A stretch of 64,000 nucleotides of DNA from Linyphia triangularis (lineage: Eukaryota > Arthropoda > Arachnida > Araneae > Linyphiidae): the NCBI GenBank assembly GCA_963978545.1, contig OZ021732.1:67842328-67906327 (forward strand). The letters run 5' to 3'. Positions 25,672 to 37,400 of the stretch are shown one piece after another (within the stretch, counting starts at the first letter, position 1; each line of letters starts with the position of its first letter). The notes below the pieces were generated by a model. That model searched no databases. It was not told the origin of the DNA and worked only from the letters and a program-made list of their open reading frames with translations. Both the position numbers and the translations under genes were made by a program.

Positions 25672-26625
25672 ATGCGTCATGACTCTGACGCCGTTTGGGC
25701 ACATCTTATGCCAATTTTAGATATGATACAAAAGACATAGTCATGTATTAATAGCTTTCATTTCCAAAGCGATGGTCTAACAACATAGTACAAAAATAAC
25801 CCAGAACTCGTACTTGCTTACACATTTTGCTTAAGAACTGGGTTTTAAAGAAGCCACATGGAACTTCACTGAACCAGGTCATGGCTGAATTTCTGCCGAT
25901 GATTTTGGAGAATAGCTCAATTCAAAAGCAGACCAGTTTATGGCACATGTCACATATATTACGGATGCTTAGACTTTATACTAAGTTTTAGAAAATTCGG
26001 AGCTTAAAGTTCAATTGTTTGAAATATTCATTAAAGACATTTAAGTTTTTTATGAAGAAGTTACACAAAATTTGAAACCAATACCAAATACAATGAAATT
26101 AAGGCAGGTTGCATGGAGTTCTACATCTCCAAATGATCTTAGACTCTACACGCTATCATGCACGCCAATGCTATTGCGGAGACCACGTACGCTTGTGAAG
26201 GGGTGAAGTGCAAACATTATCAATTAATTCACAGCATATGGGACTTCACCGGCATACCAACTTCTAATAAGAAAACATCCTCTTCTCACAAAGATTATGG
26301 ACCACAAAATGGTGGTTTCAACACTTCAACTAATCGAGAAACTGGAAAACCTGATAAAGTTATAAAAGGAGACTGGATCTCTGTATGCTACGACAACTCA
26401 TGGTATCCCGGAATCGTAGAAAAATTGGAAGCTGTTGCAATAACTGTTACGTAAATGCATCGTTATGGCGACAAGTTGTTTTAGCCACTGACAGAAGATC
26501 GCCACAGCCTGCCAGTGATAGAATTAATGTCTAAAATTGATGATCCGCCTCAGCCAATATCAACCAGATTTTTGTGCATAAACAATGTCAAGGATTATAA
26601 CAAACTATTTCAACAGCTATTTTAA
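25672..26625 (+). pseudogene. Decayed mobile-element-like gene
   Basis: Conceptual reading across stops and at least two frame changes recovers ordered conserved-looking blocks. These are VWAHLMPILDMI, then FHFQSDGL followed by a YKN, then EATWNFTEPGHG, then a long block ending LKPIPNTMKLRQVAWSS. A separate frame (26158-26454, 98 aa open) then has GDWISVCYDNSWYPGIVE, and a stop-broken end has IELMSKIDDPPQPISTRF. The SDG...YKN and TEPGHG blocks are typical of a multi-copy, uncharacterised protein family in arthropod genomes. I read them as possible acidic residues of an RNase H-like transposase core, which is inference. The C-terminal GDWI...YPGIVE block looks like a small Tudor/SH3-type barrel. 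With at least eight stops it cannot be functional. Confidence 0.6.
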
Positions 26626-27291
26626 GAAGGAAACTTGGTTTTTACAATACATTTAGATCCGAATACTTAACTGAATCTAATTTAGTAATTATATTTCTGT
26701 TACTTGAAACCTATCTTTGTATTGTCCTTACCGTCCCTTTGCTTTCAATACCGTCCCCAACAATAAAACTTTCAGTAAATGGCTTTAAATTTGTCTCCTG
26801 ATACAATTAAAACATTTTCTGAATTACCAGCATGTATATTTAAAATCATTGTAACTTCAACCTATTTTCCATAGGTATTTTATAAGTGAAAAGTTAAAAA
26901 TATGAACGCAAAATACAAAAAATAGTTAAATTGTGACATTTCGGCAAGGCTAACAGAAAAAATCCTTTCACAATACTGTTTATTGTGTGTTTGCTGCGTC
27001 TTAGCATTGTATTGTCACCAATATTAAGCATAATAAGTGCCAATTTTACATAAAGTAAAATTTTATTGAATTTAAACATCAATGGGACGGTAAGCAAAAT
27101 TAGACACAAAAACTCAATATATTTACTCATTATAATAAAATTCCTTTTAAAACGATCACTGCTGACTATTTTTTAACAATCTTGAAACATTAATAAGCAT
27201 TTTCATACACATTTTATTTAAATTTTTTTTGTTTTGTTTTCAAAAGTTTCCCTTACCTAAAAGTTAAATTTTTTTAGAATTGCCCGTTTAC

Positions 27292-27358
27292 TAAACTGCA
27301 TTGGTCTCATTTTTGCAGAGAGCCTATTTAATGTTCGAAAATCTGATGATGATGCCAT
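27292..27358 (-). pseudogene. N-terminal stump of a second minus-strand gustatory receptor
   Basis: The minus strand starts with ATG at 27358 and reads MASSSDFRTLNRLSAKMRPM, then QF, nearly identical to the first 22 residues of the intact receptor at 13414-14532. Similarity stops abruptly after that, at a deletion breakpoint near 27292. The upstream (5') flank remains similar for several hundred bases. This is the remainder of a duplicated divergent receptor pair whose minus-strand member was deleted. Confidence 0.8.
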
Positions 27359-28140
27359 AATTTAAGAAATTTATTTATTCAAGGTTGCTCGGAATAATTT
27401 TTTAAGGGAAATTGTAACTTAACTCAATTTGTATGTTGTTTTTAATCTTAAATTAGGCATACATTGCTAAAGTAAGGTAATAAACTAATATCAGGTATTG
27501 CAAAATCTGTTGAGTTTATTGAGTTTATTTTCAATTGCTATGGTTTTAATAGGTATTCATGTATAAAAAAAGCTAGTTTAAGGCGCTTAGAAAACTGTTC
27601 TAATCATTAAGAGTTTTAATGATACGTATTCAAAAGACTAAAAAAAAAAAAATCTGTGACGATTTCTAAAGAATTCCAAATATTTTAAAAAGATTTTTAC
27701 AGATTGGAAATCACATAATGCATACTCTAAGTCTAATAATGTGGGTTTTTTGCAAAAATGAAATTTTTTAACTTGCATATAAATGGTTTATTTTAATGAA
27801 ACGGAATACTCTTTCAACAGTGCGTTCATTGAAGCAATAATGCAAATTAATAATAGAAAATTTGTGTACTTATATAAATGTAAATTATTTCTATAGAAGA
27901 GGTATGACAAAGACTGAAAAGGTTGTGTTAAAAATTTCAAAATGAACTGAATTGAAAAAAGTACATTTGAATGCATCTTTTGTTACCATGAATGCATCCA
28001 CGGTTTTTAGTTTAGTGCATTTGGCTTTTATGCATAAAATGCGTTTTGATAATCTATAAGATATTGATTTTTTAATTTTAATTTACCCACAAGTTAACAT
28101 AGGGTATTGTTTTATTGGTTTTTGTAAAATTTTTGATTTT
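27359..28140. repeat. Duplicated 5' flank of the receptor stump
   Basis: Similar in order to 14533-15290, including GGTTGCTCRGAAT, GTTTTAATGATA and a final ATGCATAAAATGCGTT/ATGCGAAATTTC region. This copy lacks the long poly-T of the other. No gene. Confidence 0.65.
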
Positions 28141-28720
28141 CTGTATCGCATTTCTTTAAGTTTTGGAACATTTTCACTTCAAAAAAGTGGTCTAGAAATA
28201 AAGTCTGTCTGTGTGTTTGGGTGTGCGTGGCCAGCATAACTCCTGAACGAATCGACCTAGGATGTTCAAATTTGGTTTATAGGTTAATGGAAGCCATGGG
28301 ACCTGTCATTAAGGTTTTCGTCAATATTGCGAATGCGCAAAACATAAAAATATGAAAAATTATATTTTTTAGCAACTTTTAAAAACGATGCAAATGATTT
28401 TTATCAAAATCTCAATAGTCATGTGATAGACTCAATCTCAAATCTCAATAGCCTAAATATCCCAACCTACGAAATTCCCGTAAAAATGCTATAAAAGTAT
28501 TAAAAAAGTTGAAAAACTTGTGTTTTTAACACAAGGTTCTCTTCCCTTGAGCATCGCTCATCGACGATGGTTTTTCTCCTCTCCTCTGTTTCACTTACAA
28601 AAAAAAAAAAAAAAAAAAAAAAGATAATATAAGAATTATCGAAAAGTATATCGCCAAATTCACAATTTTCGCATTTTTTTCCACATAAGAATTATCGGCA
28701 AACTGGCCTTTTTTTTTAAA
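28140..28720 (+). repeat. Dispersed repeat, also present at 33440-33990
   Basis: Both copies share GTGGTCTAGAAA/GTGGTCTCGAAA, GTCTGTGTGT, CATAACTCCTGAAC/CATAACTCCCGAAT, GATGTTCA, ATTAAGGTTTTCGTCAA, GAATGCGCA, TTTTTTAGCAACT and TTCTYTTCCCTTGA, then T-rich and A-rich tails with AATTATCG. The CTGTCTGTGTGT...ATAACTC start is a common opening of arthropod interspersed repeats. The class is unknown. Confidence 0.6.
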
Positions 28721-28751
28721 TGAATAAATACATTAAACTCATACATGGCCA

Positions 28752-28849
28752 CCCATATAGCACACGTCCTCCCAGGGATGTCCTTCGGAGTCTCGGGGAT
28801 AACTGCGGACTTTTTAGGGACATCCTTGGGATGATGTGTGCTATATGGG
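28752..28849. mobile_element. 98-bp palindromic MITE
   Basis: CCCATATAGCACACGTCCTC at the left matches the reverse complement of the right end (ATGATGTGTGCTATATGGG) with few mismatches. The arms continue through GGGATGTCC, giving stems of about 32 bp around a loop containing TTCGGAGTCTCGGGG. It is GC-rich compared with its surroundings, which marks it as inserted. No coding capacity. Confidence 0.7.
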
Positions 28850-28899
28850 CAGTAATATAGTGCAAAGTTGCGCGATGTTCCACATCCCTAGTTATCAGT

Positions 28900-29076
28900 A
28901 CAAATGGTGGATAAACTGACATTTTATAAACGCTACAATAAATTCTTAAAAGGTGCCGAGGAAACCAAGCAACCTTAGGTAGAGAAAATTACTTTGTTAG
29001 ATTGAAAAGCATAGTTTCCCATTAAACAAGTATTTATGCTAAATCTTAGAGGGGGCCAACTGTTATACTGTATCAT

Positions 29077-29115
<39 letters not shown>

Positions 29116-29510
29116 TTTCTTATACTAAAATTATTATATTAAATTGAAAAAAATTATTGAATCACTTTAAATACATATATCAAAATTAAACTGTCTTATG
29201 TTAAGACCTGTTTCTTTGTTTCCTATCTTTACCAACCATTATTGTTATCACTGTTTGGTAATGTCAAATGAGAGGAAAACATTGAGCTACAGAGCAACTA
29301 ATCTAGTTTTCTTTATGAAAGTTATAGTTGAGTTCTGAAAATTTAATAAACATCTCATAAACATCTAAAAATTTTTTACAGGAAAGCAACAACTGGTTAT
29401 TCATTGATATTCATAATTTAAAAATTTTAAGGTTACACTGCCTTTCGTTTATCGTATTTGTAGAATTCGTTTGAAAATAACAAGAAAGATTCATATGATT
29501 AGCAGTAATA
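28900..29510. other. Non-coding stretch with poly-A, partly duplicated from the 16.9-kb region
   Basis: Contains an A run at 29079-29109. From about 29220 on it matches 16900-17170. No gene. Confidence 0.5.
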
Positions 29511-29514
29511 ATTT

Positions 29515-30202
29515 AAATACAATAGCTCAAAAGTTTATAATAATGAGTTCATTGAATTTTTGATAGAATCTGCAGTCTCATTATTCTTTGAATTGTTTGA
29601 TAGATTGGGTATAAATGTAAAATTTTTTTGAAACAACTACTAAGGGTTAATTTAAGAAAAGACTTCTCTTTCGCTTTTTCGTAATTGTATTAATTTAATA
29701 ATTTTGGTTAAGGTATAAAATGCAATAAACTAAATTGTGCACCTCCTTTCAATGTGCTATTCTATGAAGTATCACATTTCATTAATAAATCTGGATTTCA
29801 AATAATAGCACTTCACATAATAAGTTTCTTAAGAGAAATTATTTGGCAAATTGGTATTTTACCTGCTTACTAATGATAGGAATATAGATTTTGAACGAGT
29901 CCTATTCTACACAAATACTACCTAAGAAAACATAATGAAATTAATACCAGTCACGAAATCGAGGTATTACAACTAAATAAACTAGAACATTGCATTAAGA
30001 TATATTATTCATTTTACAGCATTTTTTTTTTTTTTTAAAGTGATTTATTTAGTAATGAGTTTTCTTATCTGTTGTTAAGGAAACGCTAACTTTATGTGCA
30101 AATGAATGACAATTATTTTGAAAAAGTAATAGTCATTCATTATCTTTAAAATCCCGTAATTTTAATTTTCTAGACCAGCAGGTTACAGCAGTTTCATAAA
30201 AA
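29515..30202 (+). repeat. Duplicated 5' flank of the intact plus-strand receptor
   Basis: Matches 22300-23005 upstream of the start-less copy, including TGATTTATTTAGTAATGAGTTTTCTTA and GGTTACAGCAGTTTC immediately before the gene. It probably carries the shared promoter. Confidence 0.7.
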
Positions 30203-31291
30203 ATGTCCAAGCGGTCAGGAAAATATCTTAAAGAATACGATTTATTTATAAATCTATTCTTAGCAATGGGTATTCCATTAAAAATCATAACCTCTCGAAA
30301 ATTATTACAGAGAATTGTTCAACCAATTATGGCAGTATTTTTAAACTTGCATTTTGTTTTACGTCTTATTGATTGCGGCTATAAATTTCAAGATAATCGA
30401 AATACGAAAATGGTGATTGCAGCTTTTATAAGTAATATTTTAATGTTGTATCTATGGCAAGCTTTGTATCACAAAAGAAGATATATTGAAAAGATGATTA
30501 TCTGTGTCCTATCAATGCGTGAAAACTACCTGAAAAAAACTGCAATTAACACCAAGAGTTCTAAATTCATGTGGATAATGACGATGTGTTTTATGTTTCT
30601 AAATCTAGCAATGTTAATTTACCACTTACTTAAATCCAAACATGAATTTAGTGTTGTTGAAGAAAACTATTTGTCTAAAGCAATGCACTATAATAATTTC
30701 TCTGCGACTCTTCTTCTTTGGGTGATACCAAATCTTCTGACTTTTTTCTGTTTTACAGTATTTTTATATATGCGTAAGAGTTTAGAGCTTTGTAAAAGTT
30801 GGCTGAACCAAAAGACGTTACATTTCCTGATTTTGAAAAACTTCTGTGAACTTTATAGAATAACTCTACAACTTAAACATCAAATGGAAGACACTCTTTC
30901 TTTACCATTGCTGTTAATGTTCATTCGCGAGTTTATCGTTATTTTCTGGATAATGTGTTTCTTTTTCGGTACATACCAGTATGAGATGCAGCGAACGCCA
31001 ATATTTGAAATAATTTTGCTTTTATACAGTTCTTTGTTATATTTTAGTCTTGCGCTTACAGCATCGGAATTAGACGTTGTATACAAAGCTCTGCAAAAGA
31101 CATATTTAATGCGCATTAGTGATGATTATTATGGTCAGGCTCAAATTGTAAAGGAAAAGTTGAGTTTATTCTTCGATGATAGATGCAAAATGTCATTTTC
31201 TGTTTGTGGTACATTTACCTTCACGAGGGAGTTTGTTTTTTCATCCATAGGAGTAGTTATTACGTATGCTTTGTTAATTATTAAAAATTAG
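30203..31291 (+). CDS. Gustatory-receptor-like 7TM chemoreceptor (362 aa), intact
   Basis: Single exon, with the ATG at 30203 preceded by AAAA. Hydrophobic segments lie near residues 12-27, 38-60, 72-90, 122-145, 167-192, 234-260, 270-296 and 340-358. The C-terminal motif is FTFTREFVFSS followed by TYALLIIKN, equivalent to the TYhhhhhQF signature of arthropod gustatory receptors with the last residues changed. Between segments 5 and 6 is the conserved VFLYMRKSLELCK loop. It is very similar to the frame at 23006-24097 and more distantly similar to the minus-strand receptor at 13414. As the only intact member of the plus-strand pair, it is the best candidate for function. It is expected in the plasma membrane of gustatory or olfactory sensilla neurons. 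The ligand is unknown. Confidence 0.87.
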   Translation: MSKRSGKYLKEYDLFINLFLAMGIPLKIITSRKLLQRIVQPIMAVFLNLHFVLRLIDCGYKFQDNRNTKMVIAAFISNILMLYLWQALYHKRRYIEKMIICVLSMRENYLKKTAINTKSSKFMWIMTMCFMFLNLAMLIYHLLKSKHEFSVVEENYLSKAMHYNNFSATLLLWVIPNLLTFFCFTVFLYMRKSLELCKSWLNQKTLHFLILKNFCELYRITLQLKHQMEDTLSLPLLLMFIREFIVIFWIMCFFFGTYQYEMQRTPIFEIILLLYSSLLYFSLALTASELDVVYKALQKTYLMRISDDYYGQAQIVKEKLSLFFDDRCKMSFSVCGTFTFTREFVFSSIGVVITYALLIIKN

Positions 31292-31546
31292 AGAAATTGC
31301 AAGTTCGTGGAGCTGATTAAAGTATAAAACTTTTAAGAGAGTTTGGCCTGCTTAAGAAAAATATATCCATTCAAGCGTTTTTTCATAAATTTTGAAATGC
31401 TAGTACACTGAATATTTCGGTAAGTTTAATATTATAGTTGAATCTTTGAATGTAAAAAGGGAACATGTCAATATGGATTCAAGTGGACGTGATCAATTTT
31501 TATATTTGGCGATTCAATTGTAAGTGAAAGATAGAGATAGAAGAAA

Positions 31547-31588
<42 letters not shown>

Positions 31589-32010
31589 CAAATGAGATTT
31601 TGAAAGTGTAGTTATTCTGCAATGCTAAAAAAGGTAAAAGATAATAACTTTTTTTTAATAAATTTGATGACTTAAAGAGACATTGATAATTAATACTTAA
31701 TGAGTAAGACTTGAAAAGGGAGCTTGATTTTTTTAAAATAGGCAATTGTGTTTTTGTAGTTCAATCTATTTGTCACATTGTGAGAATATTAACTTCATAA
31801 CTTACAATGAACTAAAGATAATTTTTTTGTGGAGGGCAAGTAATAAAAATGCAATACATTTTGAACACATTTATTTTTTAAAAGGATATTTCCTTATAGA
31901 TATGGACTTTTAAACCAACTGAGTTACATTTAAAAATAATTTGAGCACAGGGCTCTTGCCATTATACAAGGCTCTAATAAATGACTAAAAGGGAGTTAGT
32001 AAACCCTGAA
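31292..32010 (+). repeat. Duplicated 3' flank of a plus-strand receptor (copy 2 of 3)
   Basis: Shares landmarks with 24098-25060 and 33120-34480. A poly-A tract at 31549-31586 replaces the CA repeat of copy 1 at the homologous place. Confidence 0.65.
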
Positions 32011-32640
32011 AACTCACCCTGCTTAAGAATGAAAAGAAGGACGCTTCAACGAAGTGCAATTTCTCTTTGTAAATGGCGACAATGAGAAATTGTTATACCC
32101 TTCAAAGAGGAGACAGGTCATACAATATACATCGAAAGACGAGTAACGAGAAAACAGCATGCAATAAGAAACGATTTCCTTTATGTTCGCTAAGAGGTAC
32201 AGTAGGACAAAAACGACATAAACCTGTGTTTATATGTTTTGTTACAACTGATGAAAAAGGACAAACAATAGCTATTTTTAGTTAGTTAATTTTTCTTATA
32301 AATGTTTATAGTTTTTGTTTTTTTGTCGTATGGGATGGTCACTCATTAACATTTTAAAAATGAAAAAAAAATTGAACTTTGTATGTAGATTCTAACAAAA
32401 GCCATAATACCAAGTTTCATTAATGTTGGAAATTGATTTGTGCATAACTTTAAAATTATCTACAGTATTAAAACGAAGTTTCGCTTTTTATGGCAGAAAT
32501 TTTTGAGTTATTAATATTGGTTATTAATTTTTGTTTAACTTATACTTCTATAAAAACCAAATGTTGAATCATGTGTTTTGGATTAGGATCAATAATGAAA
32601 AAATAGTTATTAATTAAACATTTTTAAAATTCCATAGTTT
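32011..32640. other. Stretch without a supported gene
   Basis: A 70-aa plus-strand frame (32073-32285) encodes a basic peptide with no signal peptide, domain or splice context I can recognise. The rest is AT-rich. Confidence 0.4.
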
Positions 32641-32649
32641 GAAACATGT

Positions 32650-33110
32650 ATTTTTTAAATTAACTATCTGTGACTTATTAATTCGGTATGGTTTTTAATC
32701 TACTTACTTCAATATATATATATATATATATATTAAAATAATATTTATTAAATCACAACAAAAGTTGGCACTAATAAATGATCCGTCGAGAGTGATTTTG
32801 AAATTTCTGTAACAAAAGGCAACTACTCTACTTTCAAAAGGGCTAGTTAGTTGAGGTGTTTAATAAAAAATAATAAAAAAAAAACAAAAAAAAAATTCAA
32901 AAAAAAAAAAAAAAAAAACCGTCAAATGAAACTATGCATGAGATAAATCGAATGAACTGCAATCATAAGTGTCCTTAATTAAAAAATTAAAAAAATACAT
33001 TACTGTGATGTAAACTAATAATTAATAATTAATAAATGGATTAAATGCCTATGGAGCACGGTGAAGATCTATTGTCTAGTAATTCAAGTTAAGTTGGAGT
33101 TTAGTATACC
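32650..33110 (+). repeat. Copy of the 21.0-21.3 kb segment
   Basis: Carries AAAGTTGGCACTAATAAATG, GGCTAGTTAGTTGAGGTGTT and CGTCAAATGAAACTATGCAT in the same order as 20990-21300, with a TA microsatellite at 32713-32732 and A-rich tracts. Confidence 0.65.
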
Positions 33111-33119
33111 TCGAGATAC

Positions 33120-33214
33120 CATAATAACGATGATTTCTTTTCGGAAATGTTTGTACATTGAGTAAATCGGTAATTTTAATATTATAATTGCAAGTGAGAG
33201 ATAGTAGAAAGAAG

Positions 33215-33262
<48 letters not shown>

Positions 33263-33472
33263 TTTTGATATTGTAGTTGTTCTGCAATATGCAAACAATT
33301 ATGATAAGAGACAGTGAATAACTTCATTGAAAGACATTTGATGACATAAAGAGACATCGATATTTAATTCTTAACGTGTAAGACTTGGAAAAGGGGTTCG
33401 ATTTTTTTACTTTCATTTACCTATATATTAACATAGGATAATAAAAGTATTGCATTCGATAAAAAAAAAATC

Positions 33473-33507
<35 letters not shown>

Positions 33508-34480
33508 ATTTTTGCATTACTGAGTCAAAACAGTGGTCTCGAAAAAATGTCTGTGTGTGATCAACATAACTCCCGAATGGATTCTTCTTCGATGTTCACA
33601 TTTTTATGCACTGGTTATTTTTATGCACCATCTATCATTAAGGTTTTCGTCAAAATTGAGAATGCGCATTAGATATCTGCCATTGGAAAATTTATGTTTT
33701 TTAGCAACTCCTAAAAACGACTGTGATAATTCTGAAAGTGGTCAAAACATCCGAAATTCCCGTAGAAATTTGATAAAGGAGTTAAAAGTTGAAAAATAAA
33801 TGTCTTTAACATATAGTTCTTTTCCCTTGAATATCGCCCATCAACGACTGGTTTCTACTCGGTTTCAGTTTATCAAGAAGAATAGTGTAATATTCGTCGA
33901 AAAAAATATAGCAATTTCATTTTTTTTTTTTTGCCAATGTAATAATTATCGCCAATGCGGCATTTTTTTTTTTTTTTTTTTTTTTTAATTAAGGAAAATT
34001 AAGGATATTTAATGAAAACTATAACTTACACCAATTCTTGGCAAATATAAATGCAGTGACGAGCATTAAGTGTAATTGAAAGTTGTGCGATATTCCACAT
34101 CCCTATAGTTTAATAGGAAATTGCGTTTTTGGAGTTTAGTCTTTTTGTTGTATTAGGAGAATATTATTTTCATAAGTTGTAAAGAACTTAAGATAATTAC
34201 TTTGTTTAGGTAAAAATGCAATACATTTTTGAACACATATATGTCTAAAAAGAGTATTTCCTTCAAGATATTATTTATAGCTATAATATAAAATTGCATC
34301 CAAACTACCAATCAAATATTCTTTAAAATCACTAATTTTTGTCACACTCAACTCTTGATTAAATAAATTGATTTCCAATAACTTTTTGAATTACATTTAA
34401 AAATAATTTGAGGACAAGGCTCTTGCCGTTACACAAGTCACTAATGAATGACTAAAAGTGAGTTAATAAATCCTAAGCTA
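33120..34480 (+). repeat. Duplicated receptor 3' flank (copy 3 of 3), receptor missing, split by a repeat
   Basis: The first part (33160-33400: TTTAATATTATAATTGCAAGTGAGAG, A run, AAGAGACATCGATA) and second part (34120-34480: TTTTTGGAGTTTAGTC, GAGAATATTATTTTCATAA, GGCTCTTGCCGTTAC) match the 3' flanks of both plus-strand receptors. No receptor frame precedes it. The dispersed repeat at 33440-33990 lies between the two parts. A third receptor unit therefore once existed here or was copied without its gene. Confidence 0.6.
33440..34110 (+). repeat. Dispersed repeat, second copy
   Basis: Matches 28140-28900 in order from GTGGTCTCGAAAA through ATTAAGGTTTTCGTCAA to GTTGTGCGATATTCCACATCCC. Poly-T tracts occur at 33475-33505 and 33964-33986. 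The Phe-rich open frames here are artefacts. Confidence 0.6.
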
Positions 34481-34489
34481 ACTTAGTAA

Positions 34490-37400
34490 AAAAAGGCATT
34501 TAGTCGACCTTGTTTTTCTAATGGTATGAAGGAGGGATATAATACGGCTAAGAGGTTTCCATGTGAACAATAAATCCCTTAGTTGTCTCTATTATATTAG
34601 GAGGAATTGAAATTCTTCCTATTTAACATATTTCCTTCTTTTCTCGAGCTTGTAGACGCTGTTTCCAGAAACCAACATAAACGATGAAAAACATATTAAC
34701 TTACCTGGTTATCGTGTTAACTATGAAATGATCTTTATCTGTGGAAATGTCTATCATTCAAATAAATGTGAGTTTCATCACACATTAGTCTTGATTGTGG
34801 AGTAGTTCACTCTCGAAGCTTGTTACATTTATTTCTGGTTTTCATCACTGTATTGCAGATATAATGTAATTTTTAATTTAATATCTTCGCTTGACTTATG
34901 TCACTAATATATTATTTGTTTTATTCAATTGAAAAACTATATCACGATGTAGATACTACTCCTAACTATTGAGTAACATGAATGGAGATACTAAGTTTCT
35001 GAAATAAAAAATATTTCAAACTTCTTTCCTTCCAACTGATCATTTAATAAATTAATTGTTCTTTTGCTTTCCACAAACTTTTTTGTTGAATTATGTTATA
35101 CTTGAAATAAGAAGAAGTACATTAAAGTTTGTTGAGGTTTTAAATATTTTATTAACTGTATTAAGATGCTATGCAGTTGACAAAAATTAAACATCCCATT
35201 TTTGAGAATATGATACATTTTGGTTTTAACTAAAATAGCTCTGATTTCTTTTATCATTCCACAAATTATAGGAAAAAATATAAGCCAGGATTAATAAAAT
35301 ACATGATAAGGAATGAGCTCTGATTTAGTTAGGTTAAAAATGATATTCAATGAAAATATGGGGATATTTACTGACATAAACTTAAATTTTTTGCTTAAAT
35401 AAATCGATTTCTTGTAATTTTAAAGTTGTTATTATGTAAATTTTGAATTTTGCATATCTGTTATTTAAATAAATTAAATAAGAAATTTTCATTCAGCATA
35501 CATAACTTAGTGTCAGTAAATATTAAAATTAAAACTGATTATATCAAAATCAATAGCATAATCTTTTTACAAAATCTCAAATTCAATACTTAATGGATTG
35601 GTTTCCTTAGTATAGTAGTAAATATTAAGTGATGTTTTTATAGACTTTAAATGTGAATTATGAACAAAATATTAACATTGTATTAACAATAAAAAAAAAA
35701 AAAAATAGATCCATCTTGTAAGTAGTAAAGAGGTATATAGGTCATTTTTTACACCAAGCCTTTAGTTACAGTTTCTAGGTCATATTTTCCACTACTGCTT
35801 TTACATTATTTACCCCTTTTATTCTACTCTTCTTCAATTGCTCAAAAGATACAATGTTTCTGGAAAGGACGGAAACGTTTGCGTTTCAGTTCAATGACAT
35901 ATCTTTACCTTAGAGATTCCTTAGAAGAAAAAAAATAAAAAATGACGGGATTAATTGAAAATAAACAAAAGATTTAGAAAGGATGAGGTCTGATTAGCTG
36001 CTGTTATTTACCTCACAAAAGGATGGATTTTCAGACTGTAAAATGGCAAAAGAAATGATGAATACTTTAATAATGACCTATAAATTATACTTAACGTTTC
36101 TCCAGAAAAAATATTATAAGAAGTATAACATATTGCTTGTAGTTTTTCAAATTAGCTCGCAGTGTTTGTAACATCGACATTTTATACAAAAAAATAATAG
36201 TTTTATCATAATTATCACTTATATAACTATATTATAAATAGAAACTTTTTTACAATATATTTTTAGCTAATATTCTTTAATGAGAAACACACTAAAGTCT
36301 TTTTTTTTTTTTTTTTAAGGATTTCTGTTTTATTGAAATCATTTAATTTTTTGAAGACTTTAGAATCTGTTATGTACCAATGAATCAACAAGTAACTTTT
36401 ATAACAATTTCTGATATCATCAACAAGCAAATTAACTTTTTTTAGAATAGTTGTTGAAATCATCGATTTTTATGCACTTTTTGCAATGTAAATTTTTTTA
36501 TGCGGCCGTCTAATGGTTCCAATAATCACACTTACTTTTCATTTTCAGAAATGTATTTGCATGCAACATATTGTTGCTATTTGTATTCTTTTGTTAGTAG
36601 ATACATTTTTATATGATAAAACATGGTTTGTTAAAATGCTTACAACGATCTCTCTATATTGAAAAAAAAAAAAGTAAGGATTAAAGAGTCCCCGTTGTTT
36701 CATAATTTTTCCGCCAAGCGCATTTCTCTGTCTCACAACGGAATAACTATTAGATTTAAAAGTACGAAATTTTGTTGAGAATTTTTTCCGAAATCTGCTA
36801 AAACGTAGTTAAAATTTCGAGACGAAAACTTTAGGTTTCGATTTATTATATGTCAAAATGAAACATCTTGTCCAGGGAAAACTAATCACTGTATCAATTT
36901 AACATGTTGCAGGCATAGATGTATATGTCGTACTAAAACCCTCTCCTCACCATGTTTTTAAAAATTTCGATGAAATTTTGGAGTTATTAAGTATCTAAAT
37001 TTTGATAACTTCAATTTTAAGCTTGTTTGCGCATTTATATTTTTTTTATTTATTTATAAATAGCGGAAAAGTATCGTAAACGTGGCGAAAAAGTTGTTTT
37101 ATAATTTATTAAAATAAATGAAAAAGATTAATTTCTTTTAATAAATTATACCACTACATAGACCAGATAATCAGGATTCGATTTAAAAAGCCAGAACTCA
37201 AATTGTTAAAATAGAAACACTGGTGTTAGTAATTTGATTTAGTTAAGACGGTGTATTTGTATTTTGCAATTTTTTTCCATGTTCAAAAGAGAAATTAAGT
37301 TTTGCCTGTATTTTGAATACTATGGTAGTATGAAGATTATGCATGGCTACGTTACTAGCAACTTATGAGGACGTGTAACCAATCACAAATTTTCCAGATG

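Noticed and set aside
32073..32285. 70-aa basic ORF
   Set aside because: No signal peptide, domain, splice sites or duplicate that would support it. Such lengths are expected by chance here.
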